Shown piece after piece: positions 32,410-43,197 of a DNA stretch of 64,000 nt. Below the pieces are notes generated by a model. It had not been told where the DNA came from. It saw only the letters and a list, made by a program, of their open reading frames with translations, and did no database searches. A program made the position numbers and the translations under genes. The stretch comes from Acidaminobacter sp. (GTDB taxonomy: Bacteria; Bacillota_A; Clostridia; Peptostreptococcales; Acidaminobacteraceae). Each line of letters opens with the position of its first letter. The first letter of the stretch is position 1. Location of the stretch: contig WXFH01000048.1 of the NCBI GenBank assembly GCA_009881125.1, forward strand, positions 1-64,000, in the 5' to 3' direction.

Positions 32410-35400
32410 GAAGTCGTCTTCCTCGCTTTTCTCTTAGGCTTCTCGGGTGCGGGTTCTATTGGAGCTTGGGCTATCGGTGCTGCGTCATTCAATTCCGGCT
32501 CCGGTGCCGCTGTTTCTTTATCCGCTGCCGTCTTTTTCTCTTTGACTTTTTTAGCTTTTACCTCTTGTCTGGATTCCTCGAGGGTTGCCACGTCCCACAG
32601 GTGTTCCTTTTCCAGGATCGGCCGCAAGTACTGACCGGTATAGGACGATTCACAGCGCGCCACCTGTTCAGGTGTACCAACCGCCACGACCCCGCCGCCT
32701 TTGTCTCCGCCGTCCGGACCAAGGTCGATCAGATAGTCCGCAGACTTTATGACATCGATATTGTGCTCAATAATGACCACGGTATTTCCGCCCTGAACCA
32801 GACGGTCCAGAACTTTGATCAGATGGTGAACATCAGCGATATGAAGACCCGTCGTCGGCTCGTCCAGGATATAAAGGGTCCTGCCCGTACTGACTTTGCT
32901 AAGCTCCGTGGCGAGCTTGACCCTCTGGGCTTCACCCCCGGAGAGCTCAGTCGATGGCTGGCCCAGCTTGATATAGTCCAGACCGACCTCGTGGAGCGCT
33001 TTAATCTTGCGCTTGATCTTTGGAATGCTGTCAAAAAAGTCGAGGGCCTCCTCGACGTTCATGTCGAGAATATCGGCTATACTCTTGCCCTTGTATTTGA
33101 CTTCCAGCGTCTCGCGATTATAACGCTTGCCCTTACAGACATCACACTGAACGTAGACGTCCGGCAGAAAGTGCATTTCAATTTTCAGGATGCCGTCCCC
33201 GCGGCAGGCTTCGCAGCGGCCGCCCTTGACATTAAAGCTGAAGCGGCCCTTCTGATAGCCTCGGATTTTTGCCTCTGGCACCCGCGCAAAGAGATCCCGG
33301 ATCGGATCAAAAACACCTGTATAGGTCGCCGGATTAGAGCGCGGCGTGCGCCCGATTGGCGACTGGTCTATGTCGATGATCTTGTCTATTTCTTCGAGAC
33401 CCTCGATGCCAAGGTGACGACCAGGCTTGACCCTGGTGCCGTTGATGCGCACCGCGGCACTTTTGAAGAGAATCTCATTGATCAGCGTGCTCTTCCCGGA
33501 ACCGGAAACCCCGGTGATACAGGTCATGACCCCTCTGGGAATTGCGACGTCTATGTTTTGAAGATTGTTTTCAGCCGCCCCCAAAATCCGGATCCACTGA
33601 CCATTGGGACTTCTTCGGGCTTTTGGCAGTTCTACCTTCTTACGACCGGAAAGGTACTGGCCGGTGAGGGACGTCTCGCTCACCATCAGCTCAGGCACCT
33701 TGCCGGAAAAGATAACTTCGCCGCCATGCACCCCTGCGCCCGGACCCATATCAATGACGTGATCCGCCGCCATAATGGTTTCTTCGTCATGCTCGACTAC
33801 CAGCAGCGTGTTGCCAAGTTCCGTGAGGTTTCTCAAGGTTTTCAGCAGTTTGCTGTTGTCCTTTTGATGGAGACCAATCGACGGTTCATCCAGAATGTAC
33901 AGCACCCCAACCAGGCCGGACCCAATCTGGGTCGCAAGGCGAATCCGCTGGGACTCGCCGCCGGATAACGTCCCGGCTGTCCTGGATAAAGTTAAATAGT
34001 CCAGACCGACATCCTTAAGAAAGTTGAGCCGGCCGGAAATTTCCCTGACAATCGGCTCAGAAATGGCCGTTTTCATGGTATCCAGCTGTACCCGGTTGAA
34101 GAAATCTACCAGATCGCGAACGGCCATCTCCGTCATTTGATGAATGTTGACCCCGCCAAAGTGAACGGCCAGAACTTCGTCCTTGAGCCGTGCGCCATGG
34201 CATTTTTCACAGGGCTCAAGACTCATGAATTCGCTGAACCACTCCCGCATATTGTCGGACTGGCTCTCGTTATAACGGCGCTGAATGTTGGGAATGATGC
34301 CCTCAAAAGTCGCCTGGTATTTCTTGTAGCCCCCAAAGCGGCTGTCGAAATAGATCTCAAATTCCTGAGTCCCCGAGCCATACAGGATGGCTTTCAGGGT
34401 TTCCGGCTTCAGCTGATCAATGGGTGTTTCGTCTGAGTCTCCAAAATGATCCAGGATCGCCTTGATCATCTGCGGGAAAAAGGTCTCCTGTCCGCTGTTC
34501 GCCACCGGGGCCACCGCGCCGTCCTTAATGGACAGATGCCGGTTTGGAATAATCAGGTCAGGGTCAATTTTTTGCAGGTACCCAATGCCCTTGCAGTGGT
34601 CGCAAGCCCCGTAAGGCGCATTGAAGGAGAACATGCGGGGCTCCATTTCCGTAATGCCGAGCCCGTGCTCCGGGCAGGCAAACTGCGTATTGAAGACGAG
34701 ATCCTCGCCCTCCAGGATATTGACCACCACCAGGTCTCCCGTCAGCTTGAGGGCTGTTTCCACGGAATCTGACAGCCTTTGCTGTATGCCCTCACGCACA
34801 ATCAGCCGGTCTATGACCACTTCAATCAAGTGTTTTTGAGTCTTGTTCAATATGATGTCCTCAGAAGCCTCCCTGATCTCGCCGTCAATCCGCAGCCGGA
34901 CAAAGCCTTCTTTGCGGACGGACTCGAGCTCCTTTTTGTGCTCGCCCTTCTTGCCGCGAACGACAGGCGCCAGCACCTGGACCTTAGTCCCTTCGGGCAG
35001 TCCCATGACGCGGTCGACTATCTGGTCCACCGTCTGCTGTGAAATTTCGATCCCGCAGACCGGGCAATGAGGCGTTCCGGCCCTGGCGTACAGCAGTCTC
35101 AGGTAATCATAGATTTCCGTTACTGTGCCAACTGTAGAACGGGGGTTTCGGCTCGTGGTCTTCTGATCTATGGAAATCGCCGGCGACAAGCCGCTGATGG
35201 ACTCCACGTTGGGTTTTTCCATTTGGCCGAGAAACTGCCGGGCATACGCAGACAAACTCTCCACATAGCGCCGCTGGCCCTCTGCGTAGATGGTGTCAAA
35301 AGCCAGAGAGGACTTTCCTGAGCCGCTCAGCCCGGTGATGACGACCAGTTCGTCCCGGGGTATGTCTATATCGATGTTTTTCAGGTTGTGCTCCTTGGCA

Positions 35401-35429
35401 CCCCTGATTTCAAGTTGATTCTTGCTCAC
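32406..35429 (-). CDS. uvrA: UvrABC system protein A
   Basis: Damage-recognition ATPase of nucleotide excision repair, about 1007 residues. Two ABC modules: Walker [10 protein letters not shown] near residue 35 and GVSGSGKST near 640, two signatures ([12 protein letters not shown] and [12 protein letters not shown]), and zinc sites CPVCG, CDHC and CEACRGDG. A basic-acidic, Ala/Pro-rich tail of about 55 residues after the last conserved block is unusual. A GTG at 35438 overlaps the uvrB stop, but GAGGTGA is better placed for the GTG at 35429. Part of the uvrB-uvrA operon. Confidence 0.95.
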   Translation of the reverse strand: MSKNQLEIRGAKEHNLKNIDIDIPRDELVVITGLSGSGKSSLAFDTIYAEGQRRYVESLSAYARQFLGQMEKPNVESISGLSPAISIDQKTTSRNPRSTVGTVTEIYDYLRLLYARAGTPHCPVCGIEISQQTVDQIVDRVMGLPEGTKVQVLAPVVRGKKGEHKKELESVRKEGFVRLRIDGEIREASEDIILNKTQKHLIEVVIDRLIVREGIQQRLSDSVETALKLTGDLVVVNILEGEDLVFNTQFACPEHGLGITEMEPRMFSFNAPYGACDHCKGIGYLQKIDPDLIIPNRHLSIKDGAVAPVANSGQETFFPQMIKAILDHFGDSDETPIDQLKPETLKAILYGSGTQEFEIYFDSRFGGYKKYQATFEGIIPNIQRRYNESQSDNMREWFSEFMSLEPCEKCHGARLKDEVLAVHFGGVNIHQMTEMAVRDLVDFFNRVQLDTMKTAISEPIVREISGRLNFLKDVGLDYLTLSRTAGTLSGGESQRIRLATQIGSGLVGVLYILDEPSIGLHQKDNSKLLKTLRNLTELGNTLLVVEHDEETIMAADHVIDMGPGAGVHGGEVIFSGKVPELMVSETSLTGQYLSGRKKVELPKARRSPNGQWIRILGAAENNLQNIDVAIPRGVMTCITGVSGSGKSTLINEILFKSAAVRINGTRVKPGRHLGIEGLEEIDKIIDIDQSPIGRTPRSNPATYTGVFDPIRDLFARVPEAKIRGYQKGRFSFNVKGGRCEACRGDGILKIEMHFLPDVYVQCDVCKGKRYNRETLEVKYKGKSIADILDMNVEEALDFFDSIPKIKRKIKALHEVGLDYIKLGQPSTELSGGEAQRVKLATELSKVSTGRTLYILDEPTTGLHIADVHHLIKVLDRLVQGGNTVVIIEHNIDVIKSADYLIDLGPDGGDKGGGVVAVGTPEQVARCESSYTGQYLRPILEKEHLWDVATLEESRQEVKAKKVKEKKTAADKETAAPEPELNDAAPIAQAPIEPAPEKPKRKARKTTS

Positions 35430-35434
35430 CTGTG

Positions 35435-37405
35435 TCACCTCAATTTTTTCTTAAGCGCAAGAATTCGATCCCGCAGCACAGCCGCCTTCTCAAATTCCAA
35501 ATTGGCCGAAGCCACATACATTTCGTTTTCCAGGTCCTCGATCATCCGCTCGAGATCCGCGGAGTCCAGCACCAATGCCGCGATTTCCGGATCCAGGCCC
35601 TCCTCGGCAACCTCGGTCGCTTCAATGATCGACCGAATGGATTTCACAATGCCCTTTGGCGTAATGTTGTGCTCCAGGTTGTAGGCATGCTGAATCTCTC
35701 TCCTGCGGTTGGTTTCGTCAATAGCCTTCTGCATGGATGCCGTGAAGACATCCGCGTACATGATTACCCGACCGTCAATATTTCTCGCCGCTCTGCCGAT
35801 AGTCTGGATCAGCGACGTCTCAGACCGCAGGAACCCTTCCTTGTCCGCGTCCAATATGGCGATCAGAGAGACCTCCGGCAGATCCAGGCCCTCTCTGAGG
35901 AGGTTGATCCCGATCAGCACATCAAATTCCCCCACCCTGAGTCCGCGAATGATCTTATTCCGATCCAGCGTCTCAACCTCGGAGTGCATGTATCTGACTT
36001 TGATATCCATCTTTTTAAAGTAATCCGTCAGGTCCTCTGCCATTTTTTTCGTCAGCGTCGTCACCAGGACCCGCTCCTTGCGGGCGACGCGCACCAGAAT
36101 TTCAGAGTACAGATCGTCGATCTGGCCTTTGACCGGCCGCACTTCAATATGGGGATCCAAAAGCCCCGTCGGACGTATGATCTGCTGGACCACCTGTCCG
36201 CTTCTGTTCAGTTCGTAGGCCGATGGTGTCGCGCTGACATAAAGGATCTTGTCCAGCACTTTCTCAAACTCGTCGAAGCTGAGTGGCCGGTTGTCCAGAG
36301 CGGACGGCAGACGAAAGCCGTAATCCACCAGCGTGTGCTTCCTCGACTGGTCCCCGCCGTACATGCCGCGTACCTGGGGCAGGGTTACATGGGATTCGTC
36401 TATGACCATCAGAAAATCATCCGGAAAATAGTCAATCAAGGTAAAGGGGCGGCTGCCGGGTGGCCTGCCGGACAAGATCCTCGAATAGTTTTCAATGCCC
36501 TGGCAAAATCCCATCTCCCGAAGCATCTCAATGTCGTACCGCGTACGCTGTTCAATACGCTGAGCTTCCAGGAATTTGCCCTCATCCTTGTAGAATTTGA
36601 GCCGGTCTTCCAGCTCCTGCTCAATGACGCTGATGGCCGCTTCAATTTTTTCTTTGCTCGTCACATAGTGGGACCTTGGAAAAATAGAGATGTGCTTTCT
36701 ATAGCCCAAGATCTCGCCTGTCAGGACGTTGACCTCAGCGATCCTCTCAATTTCGTCCCCGAATAGTTCCACCCGGATCGCGCTTTCTTCCGAGGCGGCA
36801 GGAAAGATTTCAACGACGTCGCCCCTCACCCTGAAGGTGCCACGGGTAAAGGCAATGTCATTTCTGACATATTGGATTTCGACCAGCTTAGACAAAATTT
36901 CTTCACGGGTTTTGACCATTCCGGGACGCAGCGACAGCACCATGCTGTTGTAATCAATAGGGTCACCCAAGCCGTAGATACAGGACACCGACGCAACGAT
37001 GATCACATCCTCGCGTTCAAACAACGACGCCGTTGCCGAGTGCCGCAGCTTGTCGATTTCGTCATTGATCGATGAGTCCTTTTCAATAAAAGTATCGCTG
37101 TGCACCACATAGGCTTCCGGCTGATAGTAATCATAGTAACTGACAAAGTACTCGACAGCATTATTCGGGAAAAACTCCCGAAACTCACTGCACAGCTGAG
37201 CTGCCAGTGTCTTATTGTGGGCCAGAACCAGCGTTGGCTTCTGGATCTTCTCGATCAGATTGGCCACGGTAAAAGTCTTGCCCGAGCCGGTTACGCCAAG
37301 CAAAACCTGCGCCTTCATTCCGGATGCGTAGCCGCTCACCAGCTTCTCTATTGCCGCAGGCTGATCCCCTGTAGGCTTGAATTCTGATACGACCTGAAAG
37401 GTCAT
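35435..37405 (-). CDS. uvrB: UvrABC system protein B
   Basis: Helicase-like DNA-loading subunit, 656 residues. Helicase motifs: [14 protein letters not shown] (Walker A), the beta-hairpin region [17 protein letters not shown] for the DEAD box, and motif [11 protein letters not shown]. The C-terminal UVR motif ([13 protein letters not shown]) binds UvrC and UvrA. The ATG at 37405 follows GAGGTGAT; a start at 37426 would lie inside the LexA box. Directly upstream are a LexA box and a consensus promoter, so this operon is SOS-inducible. Confidence 0.97.
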   Translation of the reverse strand: MTFQVVSEFKPTGDQPAAIEKLVSGYASGMKAQVLLGVTGSGKTFTVANLIEKIQKPTLVLAHNKTLAAQLCSEFREFFPNNAVEYFVSYYDYYQPEAYVVHSDTFIEKDSSINDEIDKLRHSATASLFEREDVIIVASVSCIYGLGDPIDYNSMVLSLRPGMVKTREEILSKLVEIQYVRNDIAFTRGTFRVRGDVVEIFPAASEESAIRVELFGDEIERIAEVNVLTGEILGYRKHISIFPRSHYVTSKEKIEAAISVIEQELEDRLKFYKDEGKFLEAQRIEQRTRYDIEMLREMGFCQGIENYSRILSGRPPGSRPFTLIDYFPDDFLMVIDESHVTLPQVRGMYGGDQSRKHTLVDYGFRLPSALDNRPLSFDEFEKVLDKILYVSATPSAYELNRSGQVVQQIIRPTGLLDPHIEVRPVKGQIDDLYSEILVRVARKERVLVTTLTKKMAEDLTDYFKKMDIKVRYMHSEVETLDRNKIIRGLRVGEFDVLIGINLLREGLDLPEVSLIAILDADKEGFLRSETSLIQTIGRAARNIDGRVIMYADVFTASMQKAIDETNRRREIQHAYNLEHNITPKGIVKSIRSIIEATEVAEEGLDPEIAALVLDSADLERMIEDLENEMYVASANLEFEKAAVLRDRILALKKKLR

Positions 37406-37423
37406 GCGATCACCTCTATTCCC

Positions 37424-37437
37424 CAAACGTTTGTTCC
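37424..37437. promoter_or_regulatory. LexA/DinR box
   Basis: Minus strand GGAACAAACGTTTG fits the Bacillus-type SOS consensus CGAACRNRYGTTYC at 12 of 14 positions. It covers the transcription start of the uvrBA promoter, the classic repressor position. Confidence 0.85.
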
Positions 37438-37443
37438 CTATTC

Positions 37444-37473
37444 ATTATACTCTCCTAATCTATACCCCGTCAA
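37444..37473 (-). promoter_or_regulatory. sigma-A promoter of the uvrB-uvrA operon
   Basis: TTGACG, 18-base spacer, perfect TATAAT on the minus strand, immediately upstream of the LexA box. Confidence 0.88.
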
Positions 37474-37485
37474 TCGATGTAAGCA

Positions 37486-37542
37486 ACGCGGACAAGTTTC
37501 AAATCAGTGACGCGGACAAGTTTCAATTTGGTACCAGAGCTT
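37486..37542 (+). repeat. two 24-bp tandem repeats (GACGCGGACAAGTTTC) with TACCAGAGCTT tail
   Basis: ACGCGGACAAGTTTCAA plus seven bases, repeated at a 24-bp period (37486, 37510), then GGTACCAGAGCTT. The unit length and the tail equal those of the array at 28699-28782, although the unit sequence differs. The remainder of 37406-37729 holds the SOS promoter and one terminator; no gene. Confidence 0.85.
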
Positions 37543-37594
37543 GCGATAACGTTTCTCAATACAATCACCTTGATCGTTACTTAAAACAGAAAAA

Positions 37595-37612
37595 ACCCCG
37601 GCGCATGCCGGG
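37595..37612 (-). terminator. terminator after the AI-2E family permease
   Basis: CCCCGGC-GCAT-GCCGGGG hairpin, followed on the minus strand by TTTTTTCTGTTTT. It lies 118 bases downstream of the permease stop and closes the ftsE-ftsX-envC-ctpA-permease group. Confidence 0.9.
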
Positions 37613-37729
37613 GTCACATTCTCTAATAGTACATTCCGTAAATAACTGCTCAATAATAAACGAATTATAAGCCTGAATATTGCCAGCAGGTTTTACATTC
37701 TTTTGCACAGAAATTTCAAGCACGATATA

Positions 37730-38842
37730 CTAAATCACAATGCCCTTTTCCTCAAGCCTGCGATCCACATGACGCCTGTAATAATTTCTTATGACCGCCG
37801 CCGTCGGCACCGCCAGGAACATCCCCAGAAGCCCAAACAGGCCGCCGCCCAGCAAAATCGCCAAGATGATCATGAACGGCTTGACCCCCACTGAATCCCC
37901 GAGAATCTTCGGTCCCAGAATGTACCCGTCAAACTGCTGCAGCACAAAAATGAACAGCAGCACCCACAAAGACTGGATCGGGCTGTAGAACAGCGTAATC
38001 AGGACCGCCGGCACCGCGCCAATAAATGGTCCAAAATAAGGAATCATGTTCGTCACCCCAACGATCAGCGCAAGCAGAATCGGGTAGCGAATGTCCATGA
38101 ACACAAAGCCAAAATAGGCAATGATGCCAATAATCAGCGAATCTATAATCTTTCCAATAATAAACTTCGTGAACATCTGGTCACTTTCTGAAACCAATCC
38201 GCACAACCCATCTGCCGTCTCCCGGTCAAAGTGCGCATAAGCGGATTTCTTGATGCTGGAAATAAACTTTTCTTTATCCTTCAGCATGTAAATTGAAAGA
38301 ATCAAGCCAATGGCGAACTTAAAAATGCTGTTGGCAAATCCAAGCACGCCAAAGAACATGGCACTGATTGCCGTGTCCAGATTTTCGCTGATGGTGCCCA
38401 GCATATTGTCGAGGCTCCAGCGCTCCAGAAATTTCTCAAGATCAAAAACTTCAAAGCTTTCAATCCGGGCGGAGGCATTCAGCAGAAAATTCCTAAGGGA
38501 CTCAAGATAAGTCGGTCCATTGTCAATGATGTCTCTTATACTGGCGGCAATGCTCGGCACAATGCCCGTCATCGCCAGATACACCAGCCAGATGGCAAAA
38601 GCATAGGTCGCAACTAAACTCAGTGTCCTCGGCAGGCGCAGATATTTCTCCAGAATTTTCATCAGCGGATTCAGAATATAAGCGATGCCAAAGCCCCACA
38701 CAAACGGCATTAAAAGTCCGACAAGCAGTTTTACGAACGACCAGACGCTGACATAATTCTCAATCACTTTAAAAAGGACCAAGGCAATAAACAGAACTGG
38801 CAACCACTCAAGATGCATGACGCGAAGCAAATGTTTTTTCAA
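37730..38842 (-). CDS. AI-2E family transporter (YdbI/PerM-like)
   Basis: A 370-residue inner membrane protein with about seven to eight helices. The family block GVTNMIPYFGPFIGAVPA and the end GGGLFGLLGMFLAVPTAAV are diagnostic. The family includes autoinducer-2 exporters and Na+/H+ antiporters, so the substrate is open. The TTG start overlaps the ctpA stop by four bases (TTGA), with GGGGG upstream, so both are translated from one message. Confidence 0.9.
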   Translation of the reverse strand: MKKHLLRVMHLEWLPVLFIALVLFKVIENYVSVWSFVKLLVGLLMPFVWGFGIAYILNPLMKILEKYLRLPRTLSLVATYAFAIWLVYLAMTGIVPSIAASIRDIIDNGPTYLESLRNFLLNASARIESFEVFDLEKFLERWSLDNMLGTISENLDTAISAMFFGVLGFANSIFKFAIGLILSIYMLKDKEKFISSIKKSAYAHFDRETADGLCGLVSESDQMFTKFIIGKIIDSLIIGIIAYFGFVFMDIRYPILLALIVGVTNMIPYFGPFIGAVPAVLITLFYSPIQSLWVLLFIFVLQQFDGYILGPKILGDSVGVKPFMIILAILLGGGLFGLLGMFLAVPTAAVIRNYYRRHVDRRLEEKGIVI

Positions 38843-40065
38843 TTCGAGGCCCCCTGAACCGACGCATTGCCAGACTCTTGAATTGATGCCTTAATAACTT
38901 CAACCGCTTTGTCCAGCTGGACATCCAATGTTTCATCCTCTGAAGGTTCAACGATGAGATCCGGAGTGATGCCCACGCTGTGAATGTTGGTGCCATCCGG
39001 TGTAAAATATTGGGACGTCGTCAGTTTGAACGCCGTATTGTCGCGAAGTTCGATCACCGACTGGACCAGGCCTTTGCCAAAAGTCTGCGTACCAATAACC
39101 ACACCTGCCTCTTCATCCTGAACCGCCCCCGTCAATATTTCTGATGCGCTTGCGGAGCCGCCGTCGACGAGCACGACCAGAGGTAAGTCGACCTTATTCT
39201 TGTCGGATCTGTAGTACGTTTTTTCACCCGCGCGATCCTCCATGTAAACAATCACTTGTTCCCCCAGCAGGTAGTCCGCGATCTGGGTGCATTCCGTGAG
39301 AGATCCGCCTGGATTTCCCCGCAGGTCAAGAATCAAACCCGTAATATTTTGCCGCTGCAGATCGGAGAGTTCGGCTTTGAATTCCTCATAAGCATCCTCA
39401 TCAAAGGAAGTCAGTCTCAAATAGCCGATCTGATCCTCGAGAATGTCCGTCTTCACGACCTGTACTTTAATTTGTTCTCGGACTATTTCAAATTCCAGGA
39501 TTTCAGAGACGCCGATCCTGCGAATGGTCAGCTTGACCGCCTCGCCCGGTTTGCCGCGAATCATGCTGACCGCTTCTTCATACATATCCATGTCCACATC
39601 TGTGTCATCCACAGTCAGTATGATGTCACCGGATTTGAGCCCCGCCTTCTCGGCAGGCGTGTCCTCGATTGGTGAAACAACTTCTATATAGCCGTTCTCA
39701 TTCGGACTGACCACGACGCCAATCCCGCCGTATTCGCCTGTCGTCGATATATTGAAGCTCTCATAATCCGACGCATTCATATAAATAGAGTAGGGATCTT
39801 CCAGGGATGAAAACAGCCCCTTCAGCAAACCATCCTCAAAATCCACGTCTGCGACATCCTTATAAAAATACTGATCAATGTAACCCTTCAGTTCTTCAAC
39901 TTTGCTGTAGCGCTGATCCAGCGCCTGGTAGTATTCAAGGTCCGCTTTTGGCAAAATGACCTTGTCCCCAATACGAAGCTGAAACAGGTTGCTCACAAAA
40001 AAGGTCCCCACCGCGCTGAGAATCATCATTAACAAACAAAGCAGTGCTGCGTTGCGTTTTTTCAA
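38839..40065 (-). CDS. ctpA: S41 family C-terminal processing protease
   Basis: A 408-residue exported serine protease with one N-terminal anchor helix (residues 8-28). Order: N-terminal cap, PDZ domain (GEYGGIGVVVSPNE to KLTIRRIG), and the S41 protease core with the catalytic serine in GGSASASEI and the lysine in GTQTFGKGLVQ. It trims cell-wall or signalling proteins outside the membrane. It lies 45 bases after the EnvC-like hydrolase; in many bacteria these genes follow ftsEX, as here. Confidence 0.94.
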   Translation of the reverse strand: MKKRNAALLCLLMMILSAVGTFFVSNLFQLRIGDKVILPKADLEYYQALDQRYSKVEELKGYIDQYFYKDVADVDFEDGLLKGLFSSLEDPYSIYMNASDYESFNISTTGEYGGIGVVVSPNENGYIEVVSPIEDTPAEKAGLKSGDIILTVDDTDVDMDMYEEAVSMIRGKPGEAVKLTIRRIGVSEILEFEIVREQIKVQVVKTDILEDQIGYLRLTSFDEDAYEEFKAELSDLQRQNITGLILDLRGNPGGSLTECTQIADYLLGEQVIVYMEDRAGEKTYYRSDKNKVDLPLVVLVDGGSASASEILTGAVQDEEAGVVIGTQTFGKGLVQSVIELRDNTAFKLTTSQYFTPDGTNIHSVGITPDLIVEPSEDETLDVQLDKAVEVIKASIQESGNASVQGASN

Positions 40066-40109
40066 TTGACCACATCCTATGGTTGACTGTTGTTCAAATC
40101 TTCACAGGG

Positions 40110-41252
40110 CTACTTGGACACCCACGGTACCGGATTAACGTATTTCCCGTTCTGCCGCACTTCAAAATGCAAGTGCGCGCCAGTTGAAACGCCAGTAGTT
40201 CCAACCTTCGCCACGGTTTGACCCTTGGTGACCTTGGTCCCGGACTTCACAACCAGGGAGGAGCAGTGCGCATAGAGGGTTACAATGCCGCCGCCGTGAT
40301 CGATCATAATAACTTTGCCATACCCGCCAAACCAATCCGAGTAGATGACCGTCCCATCCAAAGCCGCGACAATTTTGGCCCCGGAAGGTGCCGCAATATC
40401 AATGCCCGTATGCATCTTATAAGTCTTGTAAACCGGATGCAGCCGGTTGCCAAAAGGCGACGTGATCCGCGTATACCCCGGCGTTGGGAACATCATCTTG
40501 CCGCCGACATACTTCTCATTGGTTTTAAGGCTGGCGATCAAACTGGTAATTTTCTTGGCGTCCTCGTTTAGCCGGTCTTCCTGGGCTTCCAGCGCCTTGA
40601 TGTCCTTCTTCAAATTCTTCTGTTCGGCATCCAGGCTAACCAGATCGCTGGAGAGTTTGACCTGCTTGCTGGACAAATTGGTTTTCAAGGATACCAGTGA
40701 TGCTTTCTGTTCCTCGAGAGATTTCTTTTTCTCCTCGACCAAATCCCGCTGCTGCTGCATGTATTCTAGCAGCGTTGTGTCATGCTCATAAATTTTCTGA
40801 AGCATATCCATACGGCTCAGCATGTCTTCAAAATTGAACGAACCCAGCAGCACCTCGAGATACCCCACATGGCCGGTTTTATACATGACGCGCAGGCGCT
40901 GGTTCAGTGTGTCCTTCTTTTCGACGATCTTCGATTCCGCGTTCGCCAGCTCCATCAAAGTGGTATTCAGAGTGCCTTCCGTCATCTCGATCTGTTCTGC
41001 AATGCTCTCCATCTCAGCTTCGACCGAGCGAATGCTGTCCTCGATGCTGCCTATCTTCTTCACCACTGACTTCTGGTTGCTGGTCAGTTTTCGCTGCTGT
41101 TCATCAATTCTCTTCATGTCAGACTGAAGCTTTTTAAGCTGCTCCTGATACTTCTTCAGATCCTGGCTGCTTGCCCAGCTCTCCGAGCCCACCGTGCCAA
41201 CTGCTCCAAATACCAGCGCCACGGCAACCAGGACGGCGATCCACTTCTTCAA
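40110..41252 (-). CDS. EnvC-like murein hydrolase or activator (coiled coil + M23)
   Basis: A 380-residue secreted protein. A signal peptide (KKWIAVLVAVALVFGAVG, then a likely cut after SWA) is followed by a long coiled coil (about residues 28-235) and a C-terminal LytM/M23 peptidase domain. Zinc-binding residues are intact: HTGIDIAAPSG (HxxxD) and GAHLHFEV (HxH). The active form is cell-wall endopeptidase; FtsEX normally switches on such partners. Start: AAAGGAGG lies six bases before a TTG at 41252, just before the signal peptide; the frame to 41297 runs through a GCCGATGGT hairpin. Confidence 0.92.
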   Translation of the reverse strand: MKKWIAVLVAVALVFGAVGTVGSESWASSQDLKKYQEQLKKLQSDMKRIDEQQRKLTSNQKSVVKKIGSIEDSIRSVEAEMESIAEQIEMTEGTLNTTLMELANAESKIVEKKDTLNQRLRVMYKTGHVGYLEVLLGSFNFEDMLSRMDMLQKIYEHDTTLLEYMQQQRDLVEEKKKSLEEQKASLVSLKTNLSSKQVKLSSDLVSLDAEQKNLKKDIKALEAQEDRLNEDAKKITSLIASLKTNEKYVGGKMMFPTPGYTRITSPFGNRLHPVYKTYKMHTGIDIAAPSGAKIVAALDGTVIYSDWFGGYGKVIMIDHGGGIVTLYAHCSSLVVKSGTKVTKGQTVAKVGTTGVSTGAHLHFEVRQNGKYVNPVPWVSK

Positions 41253-41336
41253 AGGGTGACCTCCTTTCAGCGAGAGGATTTTGTGGCCGATGGTCACTTT
41301 AACTCACCATCGGCAAAAAAATCCTTTCAGCTCCCA

Positions 41337-42233
41337 TTAAACATCCAGATATTTCTTCATAGACAAAATACTGCCCAATATGCCAATCCCTGAGCCGATC
41401 ACAACAAACAAAATCAAAATATCTCTCATGACCGATTCAATGCTGACCAGATAAGCGGCAATCAGCACATAGAACTGGCTGCTCAAAATGGTATGCAGAT
41501 ACTGATAAAGCGCATAAATGATGCCCGCAGAAATCAGCGCGCCAATCAGTCCCAGGACGGTTCCCTCCACAAGAAACGGCCACCTGACAAACCAGTTTGT
41601 CGCCCCGACGTATTTCATGATGTTGATCTCACGGCGCCGGGCGTTGACTGCCAGCTTAACCGTATTATTGATGATGAACGTACTGAGCGCCACCAGCGTG
41701 AACATGACCGCCAGCCCCACCGTTCGAATCATATCCGCGATATTCATCATTCGCTCAATAATTTCCTGGTAGTATTTGACCTCTTCAACGCCCTCTAACT
41801 TCTCAACATTCCGCACCACATAATTTGCGAAACCAATATCATTCAGCGTGATGATAAAGCTGTCCGGAAGCGGATTCGACTCGAGACCGTCCAGCAGATA
41901 GCCATTTTCCTGCCACTGCTCCTTCATCTTCTCCATGGCGTCTTCCTTGGTCTCATAAGTGACCTCTCTCACGCCTTCCAGTGCAAAGATGTCCTGGCCG
42001 ATGGTTTCAATCCTGGACGTTTCCAGCCCGTCGACAAGATAGACCTGAACGGTATCGAACTGCTCCTTCGCGCCCTGCGCAAGGGAATTGATGTTGACGA
42101 TCAGAATAAAAATTATCCCAAGGATCAGAAGTGTCGCGGCCACCGAAGTTAAGGACGCCAGACTCATCATCCGGTTTCTCCACAAGTTTTTCATACTTTC
42201 TTTAAGTGTGTAGCGTATCGACCTAATCTTCAC
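41337..42233 (-). CDS. ftsX: Cell division protein FtsX
   Basis: A 298-residue membrane subunit with four helices: one near residue 20 and three after residue 165, with an extracytoplasmic loop (about 50-165) between the first two. This loop binds the hydrolase partner encoded directly downstream. Conserved blocks include NLWRNRMMSLASL and the VNARRREINIMKYVGAT loop before helix 3. The ATG at 42257 lies well inside ftsE; the GTG at 42233 follows GGGAGG and overlaps ftsE by 11 bases. Confidence 0.95.
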   Translation of the reverse strand: MKIRSIRYTLKESMKNLWRNRMMSLASLTSVAATLLILGIIFILIVNINSLAQGAKEQFDTVQVYLVDGLETSRIETIGQDIFALEGVREVTYETKEDAMEKMKEQWQENGYLLDGLESNPLPDSFIITLNDIGFANYVVRNVEKLEGVEEVKYYQEIIERMMNIADMIRTVGLAVMFTLVALSTFIINNTVKLAVNARRREINIMKYVGATNWFVRWPFLVEGTVLGLIGALISAGIIYALYQYLHTILSSQFYVLIAAYLVSIESVMRDILILFVVIGSGIGILGSILSMKKYLDV

Positions 42234-42945
42234 AGCCGTAGCAACCTCCCAACTCATCCCTGACGATCACGCCATTGTTAAGCGCTATAACGCGCTGCTG
42301 CATGACATCAACGATATTCTTGTCGTGAGTTGCCATGAGGATGGTCGTTCCCCTCTGGTTGATCTGCCTGAGAAGCTTCATGATTTCCCAGGAGGTGTCC
42401 GGGTCCAGGTTCCCCGTAGGTTCATCCGCTATCAGTATCGGCGGATTGTTGATCATAGCCCGCGCGATGGAAACACGCTGCTGCTCACCGCCGGACAGCT
42501 GATGCGGGTATAACTTGTGCTTGTCCGCCAGCCCCACAATGCTGAGAACCATAGGCACCTGCCTTCGGATATCACGATCTTTAGCCTCTATGATCTCCAT
42601 GGCAAAGGCGACATTCTCGTATACCGTCTTGTTGGGCAGCAGCCTGAAATCCTGAAACACCACGCCGAGCTGGCGCCTCAGAAAAGGCACCTTCCTCCGG
42701 TGCATATTGGAGACTTTTTGCCCGCAAACGTAAATTTTACCGGCGGTCGCGTCATATTCCTTTAGCAATAACTTGATAAATGTCGATTTACCGGCACCTG
42801 ATGGACCTACGACGAAAATAAACTCTCCCTTTCGGACATCCAGATCAATGTCCTTCAGCGCCTCGTGCCCATTATCAAAACGGACCGTGACACCTTCCAG
42901 GCGAATCTGCGGAAGATCTTCCGGCAAGCGATCCGCAAAATGCAT
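42223..42945 (-). CDS. ftsE: Cell division ATP-binding protein FtsE
   Basis: A 240-residue ABC ATPase that drives FtsX. Walker [10 protein letters not shown] near residue 47, [19 protein letters not shown] (Q-loop), signature [14 protein letters not shown], Walker [10 protein letters not shown], and the switch histidine in MATHDK. The N-terminus has about 12 residues more than common FtsE. The C-terminal CYGCED is unusual but carries no known role. AGGAG lies nine bases before the ATG. Confidence 0.95.
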   Translation of the reverse strand: MHFADRLPEDLPQIRLEGVTVRFDNGHEALKDIDLDVRKGEFIFVVGPSGAGKSTFIKLLLKEYDATAGKIYVCGQKVSNMHRRKVPFLRRQLGVVFQDFRLLPNKTVYENVAFAMEIIEAKDRDIRRQVPMVLSIVGLADKHKLYPHQLSGGEQQRVSIARAMINNPPILIADEPTGNLDPDTSWEIMKLLRQINQRGTTILMATHDKNIVDVMQQRVIALNNGVIVRDELGGCYGCED

Positions 42946-43132
42946 GGTTCATCACTCCTCATAGACTCGTAGACGCCACTGGCATTACGTTCAGCGCTCT
43001 CATTCACTTTTACATCACTACTATTCTATCTTAATCACAGACATAAGAAAAGCGAACATTCAAAAAAACCATATGAAGCCGAGGTTACAGTTCAATGACA
43101 CCCTCTTTATGAAAGAGAAAAAAAGTCAACCC

Positions 43133-43161
43133 TTGCCAATTCACCCGGGAATGCCTATGAT
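43133..43161 (+). promoter_or_regulatory. sigma-A promoter of the cyclo-ligase gene
   Basis: TTGCCA, 17-base spacer, TATGAT on the plus strand, 37 bases upstream of the start. Confidence 0.75.
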
Positions 43162-43197
43162 GGAGTTAGGTCATTCAATTATACGAGGAGGATTACC

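Noticed and set aside
32466..33968. Plus-strand open frame of 500 codons
   Set aside because: Antisense to uvrA; no family motif; no start site. Same for the 444-codon frame 35432-36766 antisense to uvrB.
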